From assembly GCA_020633465.1 (NCBI GenBank), contig JACKDN010000058.1:1-26270 (forward strand): 26,270 nucleotides of DNA, written 5' to 3'. Numbering within the stretch: the stretch's first letter is position 1; each line of letters starts with the position of its first letter. The notes beneath the pieces are model-generated. The model was not told the DNA's origin and made no database searches. It saw only the letters and a list, made by a program, of their open reading frames with translations. This document shows, one piece after another, positions 17,705 to 24,823 of the stretch. A program made the position numbers and the translations under genes. This DNA comes from Myxococcales bacterium (GTDB lineage: Bacteria > Myxococcota_A > Bradymonadia > UBA7976 > UBA1532).

Positions 17705-18315
17705 GGGTACTTCACGCTGCAGCCGTAGGGGGTGGTCTGGTTGGGGTCGATGGCCTTGCCGGCCAAACCCGCCTCGAGCGCCTTGTCGACGTAGGGCGTG
17801 GCCTTGGCGATGTCGTCCTGATCGGCCGAGCGGATCGAGTCGATGGCGCCGTCGTACACCACGACGCCCTCGGGGTTGATGATCACCATGTGCGGCGTGG
17901 TCTTCGCGTCGTAGGCCTTGCCGATGACACCCTTGGGGTCGAGCAGCACGGCGGTCGGCTTGGCGGCGTTGGCCTTCACGTCCTCGTTGGCCTTGTCGGG
18001 CGTCGAGTAGCCCTGCTTGCCCTCGGCCGACGAGATGACCGACAGCCAGGCGACGCCCTTGTCGGTCCACTTGGCCTGCAGCGCCTGCATGTTCTTGGCG
18101 TCGTAGTGCTTGCGCACGTACGGGCAGCCGTGGTTCAGCCACTCGAGCACCAGCCACTTGCCCTTGTAGTCGGCCAGCGTGTGCTTCTTGCCGTGGCTGT
18201 CGGTGCCGTCGAAGCCCGGCGCGGGCTTGCCCACCTCGGCGGCGGACGCGGGCAGCGCGACGGCCAGGGTGCCCACCAGGGCGAGGGCGAACGGGAGCAG
18301 CTTCGAGAGGCGCAT
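17701..18315 (-). CDS. Exported peroxiredoxin-like (AhpC/TSA-type redoxin)
   Basis: The 204-residue product has a clear signal peptide ending PASAA near residue 26. The thioredoxin-like domain has GKPAPGF, then a peroxiredoxin-style LEWLNHGCPYVRKHY with the probable peroxidatic C64, and GVIGKAYDAKTTPHMVIINP around the cis-proline. A second cysteine lies near the C-terminus (YGCSVKY) and may resolve the first. This family of exported redoxins probably reduces peroxides or thiols, drawing electrons from the DsbD-type transporter encoded just upstream. AAGGAG stands five bases before the ATG. The gene starts 23 bases after the DsbD stop and is coupled to gloB downstream, so the three genes form one operon. 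Confidence 0.92.
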   Translation of the reverse strand: MRLSKLLPFALALVGTLAVALPASAAEVGKPAPGFDGTDSHGKKHTLADYKGKWLVLEWLNHGCPYVRKHYDAKNMQALQAKWTDKGVAWLSVISSAEGKQGYSTPDKANEDVKANAAKPTAVLLDPKGVIGKAYDAKTTPHMVIINPEGVVVYDGAIDSIRSADQDDIAKATPYVDKALEAGLAGKAIDPNQTTPYGCSVKYP

Positions 18316-18338
18316 GAGATCTCCTTCGGGGTGACGAT

Positions 18339-20420
18339 TCAGCGGCCGGCGAGGGCGTCGCGCACCATCGCCGGGGTCAGCACCGGGGGCAGCACCTGGA
18401 CGGGTGCGGCGGGATCCGGTGGATAGTACAGGTACAGCGGCACGCCCTCGCGGCCGTGTTCGGCCAGGGCGTCGGCGATGGTGGCGTCGCGGTGCGTCCA
18501 GTCGGCCTTCAGGGCGACGGCGTCGGCGTCGCGGAAGGCGGCGCGCACGTCGTCGTCGCGGAACACCACGCGCTCGTTGACCTGGCAGCTGATGCACCAA
18601 GCCGCGGTGAAGTTGACGAAGACGGCGCGGCCGGCGCGGCGCTCGGCGGCGACGGCGTCGGGCGACCAGGGCTGCCAGAAGCCGTCGCCAGCGGCGGTGG
18701 CCGGGCGCGCCTCGTCGAGATCGGTCAGGGCGCCCCAGGCCGAGACCCCGAGGGCGGCGGCGACCACGACGCCGCGGGCGGCGCCCACTTTGCCGGTGCG
18801 CTGGCCGCGGCCCCACAGCCAGGCGGCGAAGGCGACGCCGACGAAGGCCAGGCCCAGGCGGAATGCGGCATCGGCGCCGGCCTGGCGGGCGAAGACGTCG
18901 AGCAGCCAGACCGCGGTGGCGAACAGCGGGAACGCCATCGCCTGCTTGAAGGTCTCCATCCACGGGCCAGGGCGCGGCAGGCGGCGCAGCAGCGCGGGGG
19001 CGTGGGACAGCACCAGGTAGGGGAAGGCCATGCCGAAGCCGAGCCCGCTGAAGACGGCCATCGCGGCGGCCGGCGGCTGGGTCAGGCCGTAGCCCAGCGC
19101 GGGGCCCATGAAGGGCGCGGTGCAGGGGGTCGCGACGACCGTGGCGAGGACGCCGGTGGCGAAGCTGCCGCCCAGGCCCTCGAACCGCTTGCTGCCGCCG
19201 ACGCTGGTGAGCGCGAGGCCGACCTCGAACAGTCCGCTGAGCGCGAGCCCCAAGGCGAAGACCATCAGCGCGAGCACCGCGACGAACAGCGGCGACTGGA
19301 GTTGGAAGCCCCAGCCCAGGCGGTCGCCGCCGGCGCGCAGGGCGACCAGCGCGCCGCCGAGCGCCCAGAACGACACCAGCACGCCGCCGGCGAAGGCCCA
19401 GCCGTGGGCGCGGATCTTCGCCGCCTGCTCGCCGGATTGCTGAACGAATCCGAGGATCTTCAGCGAAAGCACCGGGAAGACGCAGGGCATCAGGTTCAGG
19501 ATCAGGCCGCCCAGGAAGGCGAGCAGCACGGCCCAGGCGACGGACGTGGGCGCGTCGCTGGGCGGGGGCGGCGCGCGGGCGCCGTCGACCGGGGCCGCGT
19601 CGGCGGGGACGGCGTTCACGCGCAGGGCGCGGCGATCGCTCCCCTGCCCCACCACGACCAGGCCGGGCAGCGCGTCGAGCGTGTCGGGCGCGGTCGGCGC
19701 CAGCGTCAGGCCGAGCGCGACGCCGCCCTCGGCCGGGCGCTCGACGGTCACCGGCGCCGACGGCGAGACGACGCCCTCGACGGCGGGCAGGAAGTCGATC
19801 GGCGCGTCGGCGGGCGCGTCGAGCGTGGGCAGCGTCACCCGCAGGCCCTCGCCGTCCCGCGCCAGCGTCGCCAGCGCCTCGGCGGGCGTGGCCTCGCGCG
19901 CCGCCGCGAACACCGGCGCCCAGCGCGCATCCGGCTGCGGCGCATCGGCCGCAGGCAGCGTCAACCCCAGCGTCGCTTTGCCCGGGATGCAGTCTTCCTT
20001 GCACACCAGCCAGGTGACGTCCGCCTCGACCGTCGCCTCGGCCGGCCAGCCCGGCCCGACGGTCAGCGGCGCCGTCAGCACCACCTCGCCCTCGTAGCCG
20101 TAGTTCATGATCGGGCCCATCGGCACGCGCTTCGGCACGGGCCAGCCCAGCGGCCCCGCCTCGGCCCCCGGCGGCAGCCGCCACGCCTTCACCTTGGGCG
20201 GCTCGCCCGACTCACCGGGGTTGTGCCAGTAGATGTGCCAGCCCGGCTCGAGATCGAAGTGCAGGCCCAGCGTGGTCGCCCCGCCCGGCGCCACCGCCGC
20301 GTGCTCGGCCACCAACGACACGGTGACGTGCGACGCCTCGACCGACGACGGCGCGGCGCCGCCCAGACCGGGCAGCAACAGCAGGGAGAGCAGCAGTGAG
20401 AGTAGCTGGGACGGACGCAT
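18339..20420 (-). CDS. dsbD: DsbD/ScsB-family thiol:disulfide interchange protein
   Basis: This 693-residue inner-membrane protein carries electrons from cytoplasmic thioredoxin to the periplasm. After a signal peptide, the N-terminal periplasmic domain has the pair CKEDC (C140, C144). The central eight-or-so helix membrane domain has MPCVFPVLSLK (C313) and ATPCTAPFMG (C433), the two transmembrane cysteines. The C-terminal periplasmic thioredoxin domain has AAWCISCQVNE (C609, C612). The CxxxC spacing and N-terminal WHIYWHNPGESGEPP suggest the ScsB-like branch. Its likely client is the exported redoxin encoded next. The ATG at 20420 begins a Leu-rich signal sequence but has a poor ribosome site. 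A 258-base gap separates it from the upstream OmpA gene, so it probably has its own promoter. Confidence 0.94.
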   Translation of the reverse strand: MRPSQLLSLLLSLLLLPGLGGAAPSSVEASHVTVSLVAEHAAVAPGGATTLGLHFDLEPGWHIYWHNPGESGEPPKVKAWRLPPGAEAGPLGWPVPKRVPMGPIMNYGYEGEVVLTAPLTVGPGWPAEATVEADVTWLVCKEDCIPGKATLGLTLPAADAPQPDARWAPVFAAAREATPAEALATLARDGEGLRVTLPTLDAPADAPIDFLPAVEGVVSPSAPVTVERPAEGGVALGLTLAPTAPDTLDALPGLVVVGQGSDRRALRVNAVPADAAPVDGARAPPPPSDAPTSVAWAVLLAFLGGLILNLMPCVFPVLSLKILGFVQQSGEQAAKIRAHGWAFAGGVLVSFWALGGALVALRAGGDRLGWGFQLQSPLFVAVLALMVFALGLALSGLFEVGLALTSVGGSKRFEGLGGSFATGVLATVVATPCTAPFMGPALGYGLTQPPAAAMAVFSGLGFGMAFPYLVLSHAPALLRRLPRPGPWMETFKQAMAFPLFATAVWLLDVFARQAGADAAFRLGLAFVGVAFAAWLWGRGQRTGKVGAARGVVVAAALGVSAWGALTDLDEARPATAAGDGFWQPWSPDAVAAERRAGRAVFVNFTAAWCISCQVNERVVFRDDDVRAAFRDADAVALKADWTHRDATIADALAEHGREGVPLYLYYPPDPAAPVQVLPPVLTPAMVRDALAGR

Positions 20421-20678
20421 GATCGTTCGAGGATGCCGACAAGGCGGCCGGCGTCGCAGGGTGCGTCGAACAGGGCGAAGCGTCCGAATCGAGGCGCCCA
20501 GGCCCCGGCGCGGCGGTGCCGAGCACCCACGGAGCTGACCGCTGACCGCTGACAGCCCGCCGGACCCACGGCGGCGCGCATCGGGCAGCCGCGCCGGCCG
20601 CCTCAGCGCTGAAACCGGGCATCGACCACGACGACGACGACGCCCACGACCCCGCCGGCGTGGCGGCCCTCGACCCGC
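20421..20678 (-). other. 258-base gap upstream of the DsbD operon, with short tandem repeats
   Basis: No gene is supported here. The gap contains three tandem heptamers, GCTGACC GCTGACC GCTGACA, at 20534-20554, and five ACG units at 20628-20642 just beyond the OmpA stop. It probably contains the promoter of the DsbD - redoxin - gloB operon and the end of the preceding transcript. I could not place a promoter or a terminator with confidence. Confidence 0.4.
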
Positions 20679-22754
20679 TCAGGGCTGCGGCACGGTCACC
20701 CGCAGCGCGCCGTCCTCGTCTTCGCCCACCACCACCTTCTCTTCGAAGCCCGGCGGCAGGTCGCGCTTGAAGCGCACGCGCAGGATGGCCGAGTGGCCCT
20801 CGCCGGCGCCGGGCAGCAGCAGCACGCGCTCGACCAGCAGGTGCTGGAAGCGCAGGCGCTCGCGCGCCACGTCGAGGTCGGGCACGACGATCATCAGCAC
20901 CTTCGGGCCGTCCAGCCGCGCCCACACCTTGCGGGCGTCGGCCTTGCGGGTCGTCCGGAACAGGAACTCGAAGTGATCCGGCTCGACGTCGATCTTCAGC
21001 GCCTGCAGCAGGTTGGGCGCCTCGGCGGCGGTCGTCGCGCGCAGCTCGATGCGCGCGTTGACCTCGTGCGCGCCCGGCACCAGCGGCTTCGTGCCGCCGT
21101 AGCCGGTGGCGGCCAGCCGGCCGCGCCACACCCCGCGCCGGATGAGCGCCTCGCGCACGGCCCGCGCGCGGTCGCGGCTCAGCGTCAGGTTCACCCGCGG
21201 ATCGCCCCGCTCGTCGGTGTGCCCCTCGACCACCACCAGCTCGAGATCCTTGCGCGCGTTCAGCAGCCGCGCGATGTCGTCCAGCACCGGCGCGCTGTCC
21301 TCGAGGATGACCGGCCGCGCCAGCTCGAACTCGATGGGCGTCAGCAGCTTCAGCTGCCGCCCGATCAGCTCCACGTGGCCCGGCTCGGGGCAGCCGTCGT
21401 CGTCCTCGCGCCCGTTCACCCGCTCGGGCTGGTAGGGGCAGCGGTCGCGCACGTCGGGGAAGCCGTCCTTGTCGTTGTCGCGATCGGGGCAGCCGTCGTC
21501 GTCCTCGAAGTCGTCGCGATCCTCGGCCTCGCCCGGGCACGGGTCGAGGGTGTCGGGGATGCGGTCGCCGTCGCGGTCCTCGGTGCCGTCGGGGCAGCCG
21601 TCCTGATCCTCGACGCCGTTGGGCGTCTCGGCCTCGTTGGGGCACTTGTCGGCCGTGTCGGCGAAGCCGTCGCGATCGTTGTCCAGCTCGGGGCAGCCGT
21701 CGCCGTCGAGAAAGCCGTCGACGTCCTCGGCCTCGTCGGGGCAGGCGTCGAGGTGGTCGAGCAGGCCGTCGCCGTCGCTGTCCACCGGCAGCACTTCGAC
21801 CGGCGCGTCCGGCACGTCGGGGTGGCGCTGGTAGCCCAGCGTCACCAGGAAGCGCGCCTTGGGCGTGCCCTTGTCGGGCAGCACGCCCAGGCCGCCGCCG
21901 CCACCCACCACCAGCCCGCTGCGATCGTGCCAGCGCACGCCGAAGAGGATCTCGAGCGGGTTGACGACGTCGCGGTCGACGACCTCTTCGGCCGCCACCG
22001 AGCCCACGGCCTCGAGCATCGCGCGCAGCCCGGTCAGGCCGGTCGGCACGCTGACGCCCGCCCCGTAGAGCGCCTCGTTGCCCACCTCGATGTTCTGGAA
22101 CGTGTCGGTGCGCGGGCGCCAGCGGAAGCCGGCGTTGGCCACCAGGTGCAGGATCCACGGGCGCCACTCGACGATGATCCGCGGGGTGACCGACACCGTG
22201 CTGCCGCCGACCAGCTTGTCCTCGTCGCCGGTGGGCAGCGTCAGCGGCAGCGCGACGGCCATGCCGAAGGCGTCGCCGGGGCGGCCGCCGAGGACGCGCA
22301 GCCGCGGATCGAGGCGCAGATCGCCGAACCCGAAGCCCGTGGGCACCTCGACCGTGCCGCAGCCGGGCTCGGCCGGGGGGCACTTCGCCTGCGCGTCGCC
22401 GCCCGTCGACACCATGGGCAGCGCCACCATCACGGTCAGGCGGTCGACGACGCCGTAGGCGAGCTGGGGCTCGATGGTCAGCATGCCGTCGAGCACCTGC
22501 TGCACCACCTGCCCGTCGGCCGCGCGCTGCACCAGCGGCTCGGCCGCGAAGCCGGTGTGCAGCATGGGCACGAAGCGCCCGCCCTTCAGCGTCTCGGCGC
22601 CCTGGACGGTGAGCAGATCGGTCACCAGCGGCGCCGGCTCCCAGGTCTGCAGGTTCTGCGCGCGCACAGCGCCGCAGGAGGCCACCAGCGCCATGACGGA
22701 CACCACGATCCGCGACGCCGCCACCCGACGTGGTCGTCCCCCCACCCCCCTCAT
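20679..22754 (-). CDS. Outer-membrane OmpA-family protein with TSP3 repeats and AMIN-like domain
   Basis: The 691-residue protein has a signal peptide ending AVRAQ near residue 33, then a region of about 290 residues rich in amphipathic strands that is probably a beta-barrel. Four calcium-binding TSP3-type units (DSDGDGLLDHLDACPDEAED and relatives) fill about residues 324-455. An OmpA peptidoglycan-binding domain follows at 458-575, with the intact motif EGHTDERGD...LSRDRARAV. The last 110 residues (about 581-690) look like an AMIN domain: HFEFLFRT, VLMIVVPDLDV, AILRVRFKR and a final LRVTVPQP. AMIN domains bind cell wall in AmiC and PilQ. Two candidate wall-binding domains in one protein suggest a strong outer-membrane tether. 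The start overlaps the stop of the upstream lipoprotein gene (ATGA), so the two are co-translated. Confidence 0.9.
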   Translation of the reverse strand: MRGVGGRPRRVAASRIVVSVMALVASCGAVRAQNLQTWEPAPLVTDLLTVQGAETLKGGRFVPMLHTGFAAEPLVQRAADGQVVQQVLDGMLTIEPQLAYGVVDRLTVMVALPMVSTGGDAQAKCPPAEPGCGTVEVPTGFGFGDLRLDPRLRVLGGRPGDAFGMAVALPLTLPTGDEDKLVGGSTVSVTPRIIVEWRPWILHLVANAGFRWRPRTDTFQNIEVGNEALYGAGVSVPTGLTGLRAMLEAVGSVAAEEVVDRDVVNPLEILFGVRWHDRSGLVVGGGGGLGVLPDKGTPKARFLVTLGYQRHPDVPDAPVEVLPVDSDGDGLLDHLDACPDEAEDVDGFLDGDGCPELDNDRDGFADTADKCPNEAETPNGVEDQDGCPDGTEDRDGDRIPDTLDPCPGEAEDRDDFEDDDGCPDRDNDKDGFPDVRDRCPYQPERVNGREDDDGCPEPGHVELIGRQLKLLTPIEFELARPVILEDSAPVLDDIARLLNARKDLELVVVEGHTDERGDPRVNLTLSRDRARAVREALIRRGVWRGRLAATGYGGTKPLVPGAHEVNARIELRATTAAEAPNLLQALKIDVEPDHFEFLFRTTRKADARKVWARLDGPKVLMIVVPDLDVARERLRFQHLLVERVLLLPGAGEGHSAILRVRFKRDLPPGFEEKVVVGEDEDGALRVTVPQP

Positions 22755-24652
22755 CGGATGCGCTCGATACGGCCCACGCCGCCGGCCGGGTACCGCGCCG
22801 CGCGGACGTGGCCCTCCAACGCGCCGGCGACGTAATCGCGCACCGCCTGCTGATAGCTGACGCCGGTGGGGCGCAGGGGCGGCGGGATGACGTAGCCGTC
22901 GCCGCCCCGGGCGAGGAAGTCCAGCGTGGCCAAGGCGATGCTGCGCTGCCCGACCGGCGCGCCGCCGTCGATCAGCACCGTGCCGTCGGCGAGCTCGACG
23001 CGTTGCACGCGCGCGCCCGCCGTGACCACCTCGCCGTCCAGCCCCACCACCTGCGGGGTGGTCTGGCTGTCCCAGCGGATCTTCAGCCCGGCCACCTGCG
23101 GGAAGCGCCCGCTGCCCGACTCGACCTGCGCGAAGGCGTTCTCGAGCAGCCGCTTCAGCGCCGCCGGCGGCACCGACTCGGCGATGACCACGAAGCTGGG
23201 GAAGGGCAGCAGGTCGTGCGTGTCGCGCTCGGTCAGCGGGCCGGCCGGCACCAGGCGGTTCGAGCGCAGCGCGCCGCCGTTGACCAGCGCGGCGTCGGGC
23301 GCCGGGGCGCCGCGGTCCCGCGCGAAGCGGCGGGCCTGCCAGAGCAGCGCGTCGGCCACCAGATCACCCAGGTTCGTCTCGCGGCTGCGCACGCTGCCCC
23401 GCCGCGCGTCCAGCGCGACCTCGGCCGCGCCGATCTGCAGCGCGTCGAAGCTGGCCAGCGTGGCGGCCAGCGGCACCTCGACCGCCGCGACGATGGCGGG
23501 ATCGGGCACGCGCGCTTCGGGCTGCTCGCCGCCGGCCACCCGCACCGGCGCCGAGCGCGCGGCGTCCACGCTGGTCACCCGCCCGGCGTCGTCGAAGTCC
23601 ACCACCAGCCGCCCGACGTACCGATAGCCGCCGCCGGTGCTGACCACGGGCACCGTCGCGCCGCGCGCGTCGCGCGCCACCATGGGATAGGGGCCGCGGG
23701 CGGTGTCGCCGGGCGCCAGCGGCTGATCCGCCTTCGCCAGCACCGTGGCCTCGGCGCCCGACACCATCAGATCGACCTCGCGCAGCGCGCCGACCAGGGC
23801 CAGGTCGGCCTCGAAGTCCTCGAGCTGCGCCAGCAACACGATCTTGTCGACGCCGTCCGAGCGCAACCGGTCGATGGCGGCCTGCACGGCGGGCACGGGA
23901 TCGGCCGCGGTCACCCCGCCCGGGCTGCTGACCTGCGCCAGCGCGGCGGTGGTGGCGCCGACCACGCCGACGCGCTCGCCGCCGGTCTCGACCACCGCGC
24001 TGCTCAGCAGACGGTCGGCCTCGGCCAGCGGCGCCAGGGCGGGCTCGCCCACGAAGGTGAGGTTGGCGGCCACGAAGGGCACCGGGCGCTCGAAGCCGGT
24101 GACGAGATCGGCCAGCACGGCCGGGCCGAAGTCGAAGGCGTGGTTGCCCAGCGCCACCACGTCGACGCCGGCCGCGTCGAGCGTGCGCGTCTCGTAGAAG
24201 GGCACGCCGTCCTCGAGGCTGGCCCCGAAGCTGGCGCCCGCGGCCACCTCGCCGCCGGCGCTGACCAGCAGGACGCCCTGCCCCGGCCCCTCGTCGGCGG
24301 CGCGGCGCAGGGCCTTGGCGGTGGTGACGAAGCGGGCGGCGCCGCCGAAGTCGCCCTCGGGCAACAGGCGCGAGGCGCCGGCGCCGACGTGCAGCAGGGT
24401 GAGGCGGTAGGTGGGGTCGCCGGCGGGGCCGAGGTCGACCGAGACGTCCGGCAGCAGGTCGCCGCCGTCGGGGCGCGGCGGCGGCGCGGCGTCCTCGGGC
24501 GGGCCGAGATCGAGATCGGCGTCGGCGGCGGCGTCGGGCAGCAGGCGCGGCACGTCGGGCGGGAAGCTGCGCCCCTCGTGATCGCACGCGCTCAGCGCGC
24601 CGAGCATCAGCAGCGCCGGCGTCGACCAGCGAAAGCGCCCCCTTCGGGCCAC
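22751..24652 (-). CDS. 5'-nucleotidase-like lipoprotein with degenerate metal site
   Basis: This 633-residue predicted lipoprotein (lipobox LSAC, C23) has an Asp/Pro-rich linker to about residue 80, a metallophosphoesterase-like domain (about 83-330) and a 5'-nucleotidase C-terminal domain (about 410-610). The C-terminal domain keeps family marks: NLGDLVADALL, VNGGALRS, LLPFPSF and RGGDGYVI. The N-terminal domain keeps GNHAFDFG (N170, H171) but has lost other ligands: the usual HTNDxH is HVGAGA, the GD motif is AGGE, the later His is Gln (LLAQLED), and GHSH is GAEA. It is therefore probably not an active two-metal nucleotidase and may serve as a binding or structural protein. The GTG start has a G-rich AGG site five bases upstream. 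Translation is coupled to the OmpA/AMIN gene downstream. Confidence 0.9.
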   Translation of the reverse strand: MARRGRFRWSTPALLMLGALSACDHEGRSFPPDVPRLLPDAAADADLDLGPPEDAAPPPRPDGGDLLPDVSVDLGPAGDPTYRLTLLHVGAGASRLLPEGDFGGAARFVTTAKALRRAADEGPGQGVLLVSAGGEVAAGASFGASLEDGVPFYETRTLDAAGVDVVALGNHAFDFGPAVLADLVTGFERPVPFVAANLTFVGEPALAPLAEADRLLSSAVVETGGERVGVVGATTAALAQVSSPGGVTAADPVPAVQAAIDRLRSDGVDKIVLLAQLEDFEADLALVGALREVDLMVSGAEATVLAKADQPLAPGDTARGPYPMVARDARGATVPVVSTGGGYRYVGRLVVDFDDAGRVTSVDAARSAPVRVAGGEQPEARVPDPAIVAAVEVPLAATLASFDALQIGAAEVALDARRGSVRSRETNLGDLVADALLWQARRFARDRGAPAPDAALVNGGALRSNRLVPAGPLTERDTHDLLPFPSFVVIAESVPPAALKRLLENAFAQVESGSGRFPQVAGLKIRWDSQTTPQVVGLDGEVVTAGARVQRVELADGTVLIDGGAPVGQRSIALATLDFLARGGDGYVIPPPLRPTGVSYQQAVRDYVAGALEGHVRAARYPAGGVGRIERIR

Positions 24653-24823
24653 CGGCACCTCCCCCCCTGTCCGAGCGTCAGCTTGGGCCCACCCCCGAGG
24701 GCCCGTCAAGGTCGCGCGGGGTCGCCCCGCCACAGACCCCTTATCGCGGCGCCCGGGCATCCTGGACGCGCCCGAAGCCCCTCGGTTAGCGTAACGAAGC
24801 TCACACCCGACCGGCGAGGATGC
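24653..24823. promoter_or_regulatory. Divergent promoter region
   Basis: This 171-base gap separates the leftward nucleotidase-like lipoprotein gene from the rightward secreted-protein gene. On the minus strand a -35-like TTGACG lies at 24704-24709, but nothing like TATAAT stands 17 bases on. The ribosome site for the lipoprotein GTG is at 24658-24667 (a G-run ending AGG). The plus-strand gene has GAGGA just before its ATG. Assignment as a promoter region rests on gene layout. Confidence 0.4.

Noticed and set aside
18456..20399. Plus-strand 647-codon frame over dsbD
   Set aside because: Shadow of a GC-rich gene; the product is Gly/Arg/Gln-rich, while the minus strand has all six DsbD cysteines.
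20534..20554. Tandem GCTGACC heptamers as a CRISPR or integration site
   Set aside because: Three 7-base units without spacers are a simple short tandem repeat; no repeat-spacer structure or integrase gene is present.
20793..22835. Plus-strand 680-codon frame over the OmpA gene
   Set aside because: Shadow frame with Val/Ala/His-rich low-complexity product; OmpA, TSP3 and signal peptide features are on the minus strand.
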